Below are positions 55,938 through 64,000 of a stretch of DNA of 64,000 nucleotides, in pieces. Made by a program: the position numbers and the translations under genes. The notes below the pieces were generated by a model that was not told the origin of the DNA, searched no databases, and saw nothing but the letters and a program-made list of their open reading frames with translations. Within the stretch, counting starts at the first letter, position 1. Each line of letters starts with the position of its first letter. The DNA comes from CAZSBG01 sp964605145 (GTDB lineage: Bacteria > Zhuqueibacterota > Zhuqueibacteria > Thermofontimicrobiales > Thermofontimicrobiaceae). Location: contig CAZSBG010000002.1 of the NCBI GenBank assembly GCA_964605145.1, forward strand, positions 73,688 to 137,687, given 5' to 3'.

Positions 55938-57173
55938 ATGAAAATATTATACATTTCTCAATACTATCCCCCTGAGATTGGCGCCACGCAAACGCGAGCG
56001 TTTGAAATGGCCAGCAATCTTATGAAGTTGGGCCATCAGGTAACGGTGTTGACGGAATTCCCGAATCATCCGACCGGTATTATTCCAGGAGAGTACCGGT
56101 TCAAGTTTTTCGCACGCGAGCACAATGCAGGGATCGATGTTCTTCGCATGTGGGTTTTCGCGAGCCCAAAGAAAAATTTTTTAACTCGTATTTTGTTTTA
56201 TTTCAGTTTCATGTTCACCGCCATAATCGGTGGATTGGCGCTTCGGAAGAAATTTGATGTTGTATATGCCACATCCCCGCCGCTTTTTGTCGCTGTCGCC
56301 GGGTATGTAGTCAGCTTTTTTCGGAAAACAAAATTTGTAATGGAAGTCAGGGATCTATGGCCGGAAACAGCGGTTATTTTAGGCGAATTATCAAATAAGC
56401 ATTTCATAAACATTTCCGAAAAATTAGAGCTATTCCTCTATAATAAATCTGTGAGAATTGTTACGGTGACGCAGGGATTTAAAAATCGGATTCTGGAGAA
56501 GGCGCAAACTCCTGATGAGAAAATTGTGGTCATTCCCAATGGCGCCAATACGGAGCTGTACAGCCCGGGAGAAAAGGATGAAACAATTTTACGCGAGTTG
56601 AATCTGGATCCGTCCAAATTTATCATAGTTTACACCGGGCTTCATGGATTGATGCATGGGATGGATTTTATTTTGGATGCTGCAAAACTGCTTCAGGATG
56701 ATAAGGATATTTTTTTTCTGTTCGTCGGAGATGGTGTTCGAAAAGCGCATTTAATTGAAACGGCAAAGAAATACGGGCTACAGAATGTAATATTTTTAGA
56801 AGCCCAGGAAGAAAAGAATCTCCCGCATTTTATTCATTCCTGTGACATTGGACTGGCGACCATTAAAAAGACGATTGTCTCGGATCGAGTGATACCGGTG
56901 AAGGTCTTTACATATATGGCGTGCGCGAAGCCGGTGTTGCTGTGCGTGGACGGCGAAACAAGGGACATTGTTGAAAGCGCTAATGCAGGGATATACATCG
57001 AACCCGAGAACGCCGAACAGTTGAAAAACGCAATATTAAAACTAAAATCCGATCCTTCTTTTTGCGAAGCCATGGGAAAAAACGGAAGGAAACTGGTGGA
57101 GCAAAATTATTCCAGGGCGGCGCTGGCCCAAAAATTGGAACAGTGCCTGCTGGATGCGATGAGAATTTATTAA
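55938..57173 (+). CDS. WbuB-like family 4 glycosyltransferase
   Basis: 411 residues. YISQYYPPEIGATQTRAFEMA, EFPNHPTGIIP, YATSPPLFVAVAGY and MEVRDLWPETAV are the usual text of the WbuB/Cps2F-like GT4 group, which often transfers N-acetyl-L-fucosamine or related sugars in O-antigen and capsule synthesis. The C-terminal domain (VIPNGANTELYSPG, YTGLHGLMHGMDFILDAA, VIPVKVFTYMACAKPVLL) is complete. It is followed after 17 bases by a WecA-like transferase, its likely pathway partner. Confidence 0.88.
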   Translation: MKILYISQYYPPEIGATQTRAFEMASNLMKLGHQVTVLTEFPNHPTGIIPGEYRFKFFAREHNAGIDVLRMWVFASPKKNFLTRILFYFSFMFTAIIGGLALRKKFDVVYATSPPLFVAVAGYVVSFFRKTKFVMEVRDLWPETAVILGELSNKHFINISEKLELFLYNKSVRIVTVTQGFKNRILEKAQTPDEKIVVIPNGANTELYSPGEKDETILRELNLDPSKFIIVYTGLHGLMHGMDFILDAAKLLQDDKDIFFLFVGDGVRKAHLIETAKKYGLQNVIFLEAQEEKNLPHFIHSCDIGLATIKKTIVSDRVIPVKVFTYMACAKPVLLCVDGETRDIVESANAGIYIEPENAEQLKNAILKLKSDPSFCEAMGKNGRKLVEQNYSRAALAQKLEQCLLDAMRIY

Positions 57174-57190
57174 AAAAGCATTGAAAAAAA

Positions 57191-58300
57191 ATGTGGTATT
57201 ATTTATTCATTTATATTTTTATTCTTTCTTTTTTTCTTAGCTTCGGGCTTGTTCCAGTCATCCGAAGGATGGCAGAACGCATGGCCGTAATGGATCACCC
57301 CGGGGAGCGGAAAATTCACACGACTCCCAAACCGCGGATGGGCGGCCTGGCGTTTGTGCTGTCATTCATGATAGTTATCATCGCTCATATCGTTGGGGTG
57401 TTGGTGTTTAAACATGCCGGCGCAGTCCAGCAGCATTTGCCCATGGTCACGCGGAATTTGGAGCGGCTATCGAACGTGTTGCCGAAATTGTCGGTGATAC
57501 TTGTCGGTGGCATTCTGACTACATGCATCGGGTTGCTGGATGACTATCTTCGGGACAAATTTTCGTACAAATATAAATTCCTGGCACAGTTTGCGGTGGC
57601 CGGGCTGGTGGTTTCATTTGGAGTCCGAACTGAATTCCTGCCAGGCAATTTTGCAGATATTGCCATTTCCATGCTGTGGATTGTGGGCATGAGCAATTCG
57701 TTCAATCTGTTGGATAACATGGATGGCCTAACTGCCGGCGTATCGATCATTTCAGCTCTGCTCTTTTTTGTTATGGCGTTTGTGCAGCAGCAGGTTTTTA
57801 TGGCCTTCATTTTTATCTCGTTTGCCGGGAGTATTCTGGGGTTTTTACCGTATAATTTCAAACCGGCCAAGATATTTATGGGCGATACCGGCAGTCTTTT
57901 CATTGGTTTTATATTTGGCGTGTTAACGCTGCAAAGTTCGTATCGCGTTCCCGGCAGCCATACGCTTATCACGATTATCATGCCGGTGCTAATTCTGAGC
58001 ATACCGCTCTACGATACATTTTCAGTGATCCTCATTCGGCTCAGGGAAAAACGCCCTGTTTTCATCGGGGATAAATGCCATTTTTCCCATCGACTGGTCA
58101 ATCTTGGATTTTCCGAAAAGTGGGCGGTGTTATTCATTTATTTAATTTCACTCAGTGTTGGAATCGGGGCGCTGCTTTTGCCCTATACACCCTTTTGGGG
58201 AAATATCCTGATCTTGCTTCAGGCGGTTGCCATTTATGGGCTCATCACAACGCTCATGATTATTGGCAACAAAAATGAACGAACGTGCGAAGGAGATTAA
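57191..58300 (+). CDS. WecA-like undecaprenyl-phosphate sugar-1-phosphate transferase
   Basis: 369 residues with about 11 membrane helices. Family motifs: MDHPGERKIHTTPKPRMGGLAF, GLLDDYLRDKFSYKYKF, SFNLLDNMDGLTAG, KIFMGDTGSLFIGF and CHFSHRLVNLGFS. Its text differs clearly from the enzyme encoded at 42919, so it is a separate initiator rather than a recent duplicate. It starts the lipid-linked unit for the second glycan locus. Confidence 0.92.
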   Translation: MWYYLFIYIFILSFFLSFGLVPVIRRMAERMAVMDHPGERKIHTTPKPRMGGLAFVLSFMIVIIAHIVGVLVFKHAGAVQQHLPMVTRNLERLSNVLPKLSVILVGGILTTCIGLLDDYLRDKFSYKYKFLAQFAVAGLVVSFGVRTEFLPGNFADIAISMLWIVGMSNSFNLLDNMDGLTAGVSIISALLFFVMAFVQQQVFMAFIFISFAGSILGFLPYNFKPAKIFMGDTGSLFIGFIFGVLTLQSSYRVPGSHTLITIIMPVLILSIPLYDTFSVILIRLREKRPVFIGDKCHFSHRLVNLGFSEKWAVLFIYLISLSVGIGALLLPYTPFWGNILILLQAVAIYGLITTLMIIGNKNERTCEGD

Positions 58301-58492
58301 AAAATTTTGTTTGCCTTCACCATGCATGAATGATGTAAAATGAATGATAAAAAAAGTGGGGAAAGATTATAATGAATTAAAAAAAAATGCCGATACAACT
58401 AAAAGGATATTAAAAAGTAACAGTTGAATTTTTAACGAGTTGTAACGTAATATTCAGTGTTCTAACATATAAATCACAAAGGAGTAACAACT

Positions 58493-59467
58493 ATGAGAGC
58501 ATTAATCACTGGTGGTGCTGGTTTTATTGGGTCGCATTTGGCGGAAGAATTATTGCGCCGAGGCGACATGGTTTATGTAATTGATGATCTGTCAACAGGG
58601 AGGTTGGAAAATGTGGAACATTTAATGACCAGCCCCCGGTTCAATATCGCAGTGGAATCCATTCTGAATGAAACTGTGATGGATCGATTGGTGAGTGAGT
58701 GCGACATCATTTATCATCTGGCTGCTGCCGTCGGCGTGGAACTGATTGTAAGTCGCCCGGTCGAAGTCATTGAAACGAATATTTTGGGTTCGCACATGGT
58801 TTTGAAAATTGCAAACCGATATCTCAAAAAGGTGCTGCTCACATCAACATCTGAAATTTATGGCAAAAGTGACAAAGTCCCATTCAAAGAAAATGATGAC
58901 CGGGTTCTGGGACCAACGACAAAAAACCGATGGAGCTATTCCAGTTCAAAAGCAATCGACGAGTTTCTTGGTCTTGCATACCATAAAGAAAAAGATTTGG
59001 AAGTCGTCATGGTGCGATTATTCAATACTGTGGGGCCGCGACAAACCGGGCGCTATGGTATGGTTATTCCGCGGTTTGTGGTACAGGCATTGAAGGGTGA
59101 ACCCATCACTGTCTATGGATCAGGAAAACAGGTGCGCTGCTTCACGTATGTTTCCGATGTGGTGGATGCAATTATTAACCTTGCCTACAATGCAGAGGCT
59201 GTTGGACAAATTTTTAATATTGGCAATACCGAGTCCATTAGTATTTATGATCTGGCAGTGAAAATCAAGGAAATGATCAATTCCAATTCAGAGATCGTGA
59301 GCATTCCATACGATAAGGCGTATGAAGAGGGATTTGAGGACATGTCAATTCGTGTGCCGGATCTTTCCAAGATAAAAACACTCATCGGATATCAGCCACG
59401 CATTAAGCTCAATGAGATTTTGACGAATGTGATTGAGTATTTCACCAATGATCGATTGAGATATTGA
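58493..59467 (+). CDS. NAD-dependent sugar epimerase/dehydratase (SDR)
   Basis: 324 residues with an AAAGGAG ribosome site. The NAD-binding motif GGAGFIGSH (7-15), the active-site Tyr149 and Lys153 in WSYSSSKAIDEF, and VRLFNTVGPRQTGRYGMVIPRF mark an extended SDR of the UDP-glucuronate decarboxylase / UDP-glucose 4-epimerase group. It makes a nucleotide sugar such as UDP-xylose or a 4-epimer. It closes the second glycan locus, with a terminator about 80 bases after its stop. Confidence 0.9.
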   Translation: MRALITGGAGFIGSHLAEELLRRGDMVYVIDDLSTGRLENVEHLMTSPRFNIAVESILNETVMDRLVSECDIIYHLAAAVGVELIVSRPVEVIETNILGSHMVLKIANRYLKKVLLTSTSEIYGKSDKVPFKENDDRVLGPTTKNRWSYSSSKAIDEFLGLAYHKEKDLEVVMVRLFNTVGPRQTGRYGMVIPRFVVQALKGEPITVYGSGKQVRCFTYVSDVVDAIINLAYNAEAVGQIFNIGNTESISIYDLAVKIKEMINSNSEIVSIPYDKAYEEGFEDMSIRVPDLSKIKTLIGYQPRIKLNEILTNVIEYFTNDRLRY

Positions 59468-59545
59468 AAACAGGAGCTAATATAATTTTTTGTTGAAAAA
59501 AAGTCTCTTTTAGAATCGTTGAACAGAGATGTGAAATGTAAATGA

Positions 59546-59586
59546 GGGAGTTGTGCCGGGAAATCTGTGGCGCAACTCCCCTTTTT
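59546..59586 (+). terminator. Rho-independent terminator of the second glycan locus
   Basis: A 12-bp stem (59546-59557 GGGAGTTGTGCC with 59569-59580 GGCGCAACTCCC, one wobble) and 11-nt loop followed by CTTTTT. Confidence 0.9.
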
Positions 59587-59746
59587 ATTATGTTTGTTTT
59601 TGTTACTATTTTCATGAGAATTGAAATAATCTGAAACTTACACTCAATAATCATGTAATAATAAATTGAATTATTAATCCAGCCATTATCGGCAACCCAT
59701 GAAAAAAATTTTGTAAGTATATCCGGGACTATGCTGCGTTCGAAGC

Positions 59747-59783
59747 TCAAAGATACTTCAATCCGAGAAAAAGTAACGGATTT
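59747..59783 (+). repeat. 37-nt conserved hairpin motif, copy 2
   Basis: It matches 30544-30580 in 32 of 37 positions. The stem AATCCG/CGGATT (59760-59765 with 59777-59782) is unchanged and the 11-nt loop is again A-rich. It lies 72 bases before the small membrane protein gene. The rest of 59468-59854 contains only the terminator above and AT-rich sequence. Confidence 0.6.
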
Positions 59784-59854
59784 GATTTTCCTGTCGCTGG
59801 AAGAAATAAAAAGTTTGTAGAACAAGTAAACCGCGAAACCCAAAGGAGGAGCAG

Positions 59855-60058
59855 ATGGAAAAAATAGGTTATATTTTATTAGGCATTGTGGCGGTTGTCT
59901 GGATTTTTGCTGTCATTTACGGGATGATTGTTGCAGTGCCCTGGGGAATTATCGGCCTGATAGGCATTGTGGGCATCGGATTTTTATTCATCAGGGTGCT
60001 TGCCGATCGGCTTTCGAGCAAGGAAGATGATTATTACCAGAAAAATGTTAAACAATAG
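59855..60058 (+). CDS. Small two-helix membrane protein
   Basis: 67 residues with a strong AAAGGAGG ribosome site. Two hydrophobic helices (about 5-26 and 28-47) are followed by a charged tail (DRLSSKEDDYYQKNVKQ). It is unlike any named family I can recall. It is separated by only 9 bases from the YbjQ-like gene, itself preceded by AGGAGGG, so the two are probably expressed together. It could anchor or help the YbjQ-like protein at the membrane; that is inference. Confidence 0.75.
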   Translation: MEKIGYILLGIVAVVWIFAVIYGMIVAVPWGIIGLIGIVGIGFLFIRVLADRLSSKEDDYYQKNVKQ

Positions 60059-60067
60059 GAGGGCGGC

Positions 60068-60391
60068 ATGCTGATTACCACACAGGATGTTTTCGAAGAC
60101 TATGCAATCACTCAAACTCTGGGGCTTGTCAGAGGAAATACCATTCGAGCCCGGCATGTAGGGAAAGACATCATGGCCGGTTTGCGCACCATTGTTGGTG
60201 GAGAAATTGGGGAGTATACAAAAATGCTGGCGGAGTCCCGCGAACAGGCGATCGACCGAATGATTGAAATGGCAGAGGAATTAGGCGCTGATGGTATCGT
60301 TTGTGTGCGATTCACAACTTCGGCGATCATGCAAAGCTCTGCAGAACTTTTAGCGTATGGCACCGCGGTCAAGATGAAACCTAAAAAATAG
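60068..60391 (+). CDS. YbjQ/UPF0145 family protein
   Basis: 107 residues, the full family length. Characteristic text: GLVRGNTIRARHVGKDIMAGLRTIVGGEI, ESREQAIDRMIEMAEELGADGIV and a C-terminal YGTAVKM. The family is a small pentameric domain annotated as heavy-metal binding, though the biochemical role is unclear. The usual metal-type residues are not obvious. It forms a pair with the small membrane protein gene. Confidence 0.88.
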   Translation: MLITTQDVFEDYAITQTLGLVRGNTIRARHVGKDIMAGLRTIVGGEIGEYTKMLAESREQAIDRMIEMAEELGADGIVCVRFTTSAIMQSSAELLAYGTAVKMKPKK

Positions 60392-60417
60392 GCGGATGTT
60401 CAATTTTGTTTTCCTTG

Positions 60418-60458
60418 AAGAACGAATGCTCAACTAAAGATCATTCGTTCTTTATTTT
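60418..60458. terminator. Terminator between convergent genes
   Basis: An 11-bp perfect stem (60418-60428 AAGAACGAATG with 60442-60452 CATTCGTTCTT) and 13-nt loop followed by TATTTTTG on the plus strand. It ends the YbjQ-like transcript and overlaps the last codons of exbD, which runs the other way. Confidence 0.82.
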
Positions 60459-60845
60459 TGTGGCAATAATTAACTTTTCCAAACCGCTGAGCTTTGCCAA
60501 ATCCATCACTGCCACGACAGTGCCATGGGAAACGTTCTTGTCGGCTTTTAGTACCAGCGATTTTTCTTCGAGGTTCGGCAGCAATTCTTTGAATTTATTT
60601 TCAAGATTGTCCATGGAGACCGGTTCATTGTTTAAAATGAGCGAATCATCGGTTTTTATTTCCAAAATGAGGTCTTTGATTTTTTCTGAAGCGGCTGATT
60701 TCGATTCCGGTAACTCAAGCTTCATCCCAGGTTGTTCGACGAACGTGGAGGAAACCATGAAGAAAATGAGCAGGAGGAAAAGCACATCAATGAGAGATGT
60801 GATATTAATAATGACTTTCCGCTTTTTTGAATCGTGAAATTGCAT
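60441..60845 (-). CDS. exbD: ExbD/TolR-family biopolymer transporter
   Basis: 134 residues with one N-terminal membrane helix (about 18-38) carrying the proton-carrying Asp20 in SLIDVLFLLLIFFMV, then a periplasmic domain. It works with ExbB to convert proton motive force into work on TonB or Tol. It lies 5 bases after exbB in the minus-strand run and is its last gene. Confidence 0.92.
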   Translation of the reverse strand: MQFHDSKKRKVIINITSLIDVLFLLLIFFMVSSTFVEQPGMKLELPESKSAASEKIKDLILEIKTDDSLILNNEPVSMDNLENKFKELLPNLEEKSLVLKADKNVSHGTVVAVMDLAKLSGLEKLIIATKIKNE

Positions 60846-60850
60846 GGTGT

Positions 60851-61501
60851 TTATTCCTGGAATGCGCTTTGTTTATCGATTTCTGTTGAATTGAACCTGG
60901 ATAATTTTCGGATCAGTTTGGATGTGAATTTTTCGATATCCAGAATCAGGTTTTCAGCTTTATCAGTGAAATAATTGTACACCACAAGCGCTGGAATTCC
61001 GATACTCAAGCCAATGACCGTTGTAATGAGCGCTTCAGAAATCCCGCCAGACAGTGCCTGGGTTTGGCCAATTCCCTGCTGGGAGATGACAGTGAACACC
61101 TTGATCATTCCGAGCACCGTGCCCAATAATCCCAATAGCGGCGCTATGCCGGCAATGGTTTCCATAACAACCAGGCCTTTCTCCAGCGAACGGACTTCCT
61201 GTCTGCCCTGGTCAGTGATTAATTCCTTTAGCTCATCTTTGTGAAGGTCGTTATTTTTCAAACCGAGCTTTACAATATTGGCAAATGCACCTTCGTTTTT
61301 ATCACATATTGAAATGGCTAAATTGATATCTTCCGGTTTCTGAATCGTTTCAATAACGTTGATAATTTCCGGTACAAGGATTTTTCTTCGTCTGAGGGAG
61401 ATCGACCGTTCAAGAACAATTGCGACAACAATGATCGAACAAATCAGCAGAGGAATCATCACAATTCCGCCGCGCTGTAACATAAGCCAGGTTTCTTGCA
61501 T
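60851..61501 (-). CDS. exbB: ExbB/TolQ/MotA-family proton channel
   Basis: 216 residues with three membrane helices: about 12-31, then a pair at about 112-135 and 155-180, with the family text IAPLLGLLGTVLGMIKVF and SGGISEALITTVIGLSIGIPALVVYN. It forms a pentamer around ExbD. It is adjacent to tonB and exbD, so it is a TonB rather than a flagellar motor system. Confidence 0.93.
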   Translation of the reverse strand: MQETWLMLQRGGIVMIPLLICSIIVVAIVLERSISLRRRKILVPEIINVIETIQKPEDINLAISICDKNEGAFANIVKLGLKNNDLHKDELKELITDQGRQEVRSLEKGLVVMETIAGIAPLLGLLGTVLGMIKVFTVISQQGIGQTQALSGGISEALITTVIGLSIGIPALVVYNYFTDKAENLILDIEKFTSKLIRKLSRFNSTEIDKQSAFQE

Positions 61502-61560
61502 CAGGTTCTGTTCCTAAAATTTTTTTTCAGTAAATAATCGAATTCTAACATGCGTTTGCT

Positions 61561-62445
61561 TTAACGTTTTATAAAATATTTAAAAGACGCTGTAACTTCC
61601 AAATGGTTCTCCGGGAAATCAGCCGGTAAGTTTTTGAATGGCGAGGAGACTTGAATTGCCTTCAGGCTGGTTTCCATGAGTGATTCATGTCCTGTGGATT
61701 TCAAAACTTCGAGGTCTTTTACTGTGCCATTTGGCAGCACTTTGAAACGCAGCAAAGTTTCACCGCTGATGAGGCCCATGTGGGTGAACGCCGGCGGCGG
61801 GAATACATTCTTTTCCACCTTGCGTTTCATGTCCAGCATGTATGGCGCAAAATCCCAGTCGTATGTATTGAATGAAAAACCGCCCAAATCTTCGGCTGAG
61901 AATTTTCTGTTTTCATAGAGCGGCTTTTGCTGTCTCTCCTGCTGAGGCGGCGTTGGACGGGACGATCTATCAGCCAGCAACTGTTTTCTGCTGAATTTTT
62001 CGTATTGAATATCGCTCGATGATTTGTTCCGCTCTTTATAGTCTTCCTGGTTAGATTCTTGTGATTCCTGTTCCGTTTCCCTGGCCGGCGGCTGATAGGG
62101 TTGCTGCTGCTGAGCAACTGATGGCAATTCTCTCACGTCAAAATCACCTTCCGAAAATGGTTGTCCGGCAGGCAGGGTTGCATCGCTATTATCATCCCGG
62201 GCTCTGGCGTTTTTGTCCGAAATTAAATTGGTCTCTTCGGCCGGCTTTTCATCTGGGGCGTCGTCCGGTGTTTCAACAAGCTCAAATTCGATGCGTTTTT
62301 CCTGTTCATTCGGTGGCTGGACAATATCTTCCTCGGTGATTGGAAATAGCTTTATTTCATCGATATACCTGTAGGATAAAAACAGCAACAGGTGCAGAAT
62401 AACCGAAAAAATAATCGCTATTTTAAATAGATGCTTTTTGAACAT
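61561..62445 (-). CDS. tonB: TonB-family energy transducer
   Basis: 294 residues: an N-terminal membrane helix (about 9-26), a Pro/Glu/Gln-rich periplasmic spacer (about 35-190, low complexity), and a C-terminal TonB_C domain (about 205-294, with LRFKVLPNGTVKDLEVLKSTGHESL). The C-terminal text resembles the TonB/TolA-like family of FCB bacteria. It passes energy from ExbBD to outer-membrane receptors. No TonB-dependent receptor gene is in the window. Confidence 0.88.
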   Translation of the reverse strand: MFKKHLFKIAIIFSVILHLLLFLSYRYIDEIKLFPITEEDIVQPPNEQEKRIEFELVETPDDAPDEKPAEETNLISDKNARARDDNSDATLPAGQPFSEGDFDVRELPSVAQQQQPYQPPARETEQESQESNQEDYKERNKSSSDIQYEKFSRKQLLADRSSRPTPPQQERQQKPLYENRKFSAEDLGGFSFNTYDWDFAPYMLDMKRKVEKNVFPPPAFTHMGLISGETLLRFKVLPNGTVKDLEVLKSTGHESLMETSLKAIQVSSPFKNLPADFPENHLEVTASFKYFIKR

Positions 62446-62464
62446 GTCTTAAGAATACACCAGG

Positions 62465-63226
62465 CTAAATGTTGATTTTCAAAAAATCCCGAGCAATGCT
62501 GACTTTGCCATCAAAAATCTTGCTGCATTGAGTGACAATTTCGCGTTCTATCTTATCGAAAGGCGGATAAAGATGCGTCAATACGAGATGATGGCAACCG
62601 GATTCAGAGGCGATATGCGCCGCTTCAGTGGGGGTCAGGTGACCATCCACTTTGTGGCCATCCGGGAATGAACATTCCAGAATCAGGACATCCGCATGTT
62701 GGGCAAGTTCGATAATTTCGTGGCAATAATCCGTATCTCCGGAGTAGACGATTGTCCCCTCATCTTTTGCATAAATTCGATAACCGATGGCAGCCTTGCT
62801 GTGATTCATGGGTGCGGTCTTAATCTGCCCAAATGAAAATTCCAGTTGATCTGATTTCAACTCATGAATATTCAGCGGAAATTCAGGAGAAATCAACCAT
62901 GAACCAAACGCCTGACCCAATATTTTAACAAATTTTTTGAAAGAAGCTGGCCCGTATAAATTCAATTCATGGTTTCGCTGATAGCCGGGTGTGGTGCAAA
63001 GCGCCTGAATGAGCGGAATCAAATCTGCCGTATGATCGGAGTGGGTGTGGCTGTAAAAGACATGGTTGAGGGTTTTGTAGTCGACGCCGGCCTTGATCAA
63101 CCGGGTCAATGTGCCTGAACCGCTGTCAAATAGCAAAGGTTCTTCATTAATTTTCAGGAGAACGCCGGGAGCGCTTTTTTTCAGCGATGGAATCCCGGTG
63201 CCCGATCCCAGTAAAGTAAGTTCCAT
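62465..63226 (-). CDS. RNase Z-like metallo-beta-lactamase fold hydrolase
   Basis: 253 residues with the metal site HTHSDH (His60, His62, Asp64, His65), VYSGDTDYC, ECSFPDGHKVDGHLTP and LTHLYPP. The GSGTGIPS N-terminus matches the RNase Z/ElaC-like branch, which trims tRNA 3' ends, but related proteins act on other phosphodiesters and the exosite arm of RNase Z is not evident at this length. It is 32 bases after cutA and 19 before tonB in the same direction. Confidence 0.82.
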   Translation of the reverse strand: MELTLLGSGTGIPSLKKSAPGVLLKINEEPLLFDSGSGTLTRLIKAGVDYKTLNHVFYSHTHSDHTADLIPLIQALCTTPGYQRNHELNLYGPASFKKFVKILGQAFGSWLISPEFPLNIHELKSDQLEFSFGQIKTAPMNHSKAAIGYRIYAKDEGTIVYSGDTDYCHEIIELAQHADVLILECSFPDGHKVDGHLTPTEAAHIASESGCHHLVLTHLYPPFDKIEREIVTQCSKIFDGKVSIARDFLKINI

Positions 63227-63258
63227 AGAATTATTTTATTGAACCACTTATCAATCAA

Positions 63259-63582
63259 TTATGTCGTTTCGTTTCTCACCCAATTGAGATAATCCTCTGA
63301 CCCGTCAATCACCGGAATTGCAATGATTTCAGGGGTGTCGTAGCTGTGAATCGCTTTGACCTCTCGTTGAATCCGATCGAAATTTGTCCGTCGAGTTTTC
63401 AGCATTATAAGCACTTCCTCTTCTTTGCATACATTTCCCTGCCAGTGAAAAATAGAAAAAACTGGGCTGACGATGTTCCCGCATGCAATTAACTTCTTTT
63501 CTACTAATGTGTTAGTGATTTGTTCCGCCTCCTCCGCGTTCGCAGCGGTCACCAGAATCAGGATGATATCGTTGTTATCCAT
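63259..63582 (-). CDS. cutA: CutA divalent-cation tolerance protein
   Basis: 107 residues, family length. It has VTAANAEEAEQITNTLVEKKLIACGNIV, SIFHWQGNVCKEEEVLIMLKT and HSYDTPEIIAIPV, all typical of CutA1, a trimeric signal-protein-like fold linked to copper tolerance. The cysteine in ACGN and that in NVCKEEE are present. It starts 3 bases after the thiamine-binding-like gene. Confidence 0.93.
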   Translation of the reverse strand: MDNNDIILILVTAANAEEAEQITNTLVEKKLIACGNIVSPVFSIFHWQGNVCKEEEVLIMLKTRRTNFDRIQREVKAIHSYDTPEIIAIPVIDGSEDYLNWVRNETT

Positions 63583-63585
63583 AAA

Positions 63586-63891
63586 TTACCTTTTCAATTT
63601 TCGTCCTAAAATATTTTCAATGGAATCTGGCTTTCCCTGCATTCGATTTTCTGCTCCCCCACGGTCATCGATGGCAATGTGCGTAACTACCCGATTGGAG
63701 TACATTCGCATTGTATTGTGGCACAGCTTTATCAGTTCAAATACTTCATCACAGGTGCCTTCCACGGTTGTGCCCATTGGATTTAACTGATATTCCAAAC
63801 CACTCTCATCAATAATATCCAAAATTTCAGCCACGTATTTGCTTACGCTTTCACCTTTATCAGTTGGAACAACACTGAATTCCGCTAACAT
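63586..63891 (-). CDS. MTH1187/YqgV-family thiamine-binding-like protein
   Basis: 101 residues from the ATG at 63891, which has AAGGAG about 10 bases upstream; an in-frame TTG at 63900 is too close to that site. AEFSVVPTDKGESVSKYV and YQLNPMGTTVEG are the hallmark text of the DUF77/MTH1187 family, a ferredoxin-like fold that binds thiamine in some members. It is the first gene of the minus-strand run. Confidence 0.88.
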   Translation of the reverse strand: MLAEFSVVPTDKGESVSKYVAEILDIIDESGLEYQLNPMGTTVEGTCDEVFELIKLCHNTMRMYSNRVVTHIAIDDRGGAENRMQGKPDSIENILGRKLKR

Positions 63892-63945
63892 AAAGATCAA
63901 TCTCCTTCATTTGGGTATGACAGATAAATTGAATTGACCGTCTAC

Positions 63946-64000
63946 TACTACTTCGTCAGATTCCCCTTTTTCTGTCATTTCCTCTGGACTTTACCCGGGG
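63946..64000. mobile_element. Partial second copy of the foldback element, cut by the window edge
   Basis: TACT...GTCAGATT at 63946-63962 aligns to the left end of the element at 53565, and 63968-64000 is identical over 33 bases to 53587-53619. The element continues beyond the window. It lies upstream of the minus-strand thiamine-binding-like gene. Confidence 0.75.

Overview
The window reads as a chromosomal segment of an uncultured-type Gram-negative bacterium of the FCB group, perhaps near Calditrichota or candidate division KSB1. The basis is two very large secreted proteins ending in FlgD-like/type IX sorting domains with (Y/F)PNPF motifs, a gingipain-like C25 peptidase, a TPR/beta-propeller/CHAT lipoprotein, many lipobox proteins and an ExbB-ExbD-TonB set. 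The phylum is an inference. I see no rRNA, tRNA, CRISPR array or intact transposase gene.

Layout. 1-9740: a YdbL-like lipoprotein, then a 2828-residue lipoprotein with an N-terminal beta-propeller, two TPR blocks and two CHAT (caspase-like) domains. The first CHAT has lost its cysteine and the second keeps His and Cys. A 62-residue lipoprotein follows. 10139-15535: a type IV pilus-like inner-membrane module (fused PilM-PilN, PilO-like, PilP-like) followed directly by a soluble histidine kinase and a response regulator with REC, zinc ribbons and a degenerate GGDEF domain. 15848-21644: housekeeping-type genes (DUF2520 reductase-like protein, PHP phosphatase, TPR/TlpA-like lipoprotein without redox cysteines, dGTPase, lone ECF-type ATPase). 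22121-26638: a sigma-54 enhancer-binding protein without a receiver domain, then a secreted fibronectin/Ig-repeat protein. Sigma-54-like promoter sequences precede both.

27083-43971 is a complete Wzx/Wzy-type surface-polysaccharide locus: Wza-like exporter, Wzz-like chain-length protein, sugar-modifying enzymes, Wzi-like porin, Wzy, Wzx, four glycosyltransferases and a WecA-like initiating transferase. Its core (about 35.5-42.8 kb) is clearly AT-richer than its flanks, as exchangeable glycan cassettes usually are. 43972-50564 holds a perfect-consensus sigma-70 promoter, three tandem copies of a structured 181-bp repeat and a 1950-residue C25 peptidase with two ILEI/PANDER-like domains and a mosaic base composition. 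50913-59467 is a second glycan locus with its own Wzy, Wzx, glycosyltransferases, methyltransferase, WecA-like transferase and sugar epimerase. It is interrupted by a roughly 400-bp foldback element, a partial copy of which appears at the very end of the window. 59855-60391 holds a small membrane protein and a YbjQ-family protein. 60441-63891 is a minus-strand run: thiamine-binding-like protein, CutA, RNase Z-like hydrolase, TonB, ExbB, ExbD.

Taken together most of the window serves the cell surface. Two lipid-linked glycan pathways flank a secreted peptidase, and the sigma-54 regulator sits next to the secreted adhesin-like protein and just before the export genes. The most unusual items are the tandem active/inactive CHAT lipoprotein, the mosaic ILEI-C25 peptidase with its repeat-bearing leader, a 37-nt hairpin motif found at two distant sites, and the foldback element family.
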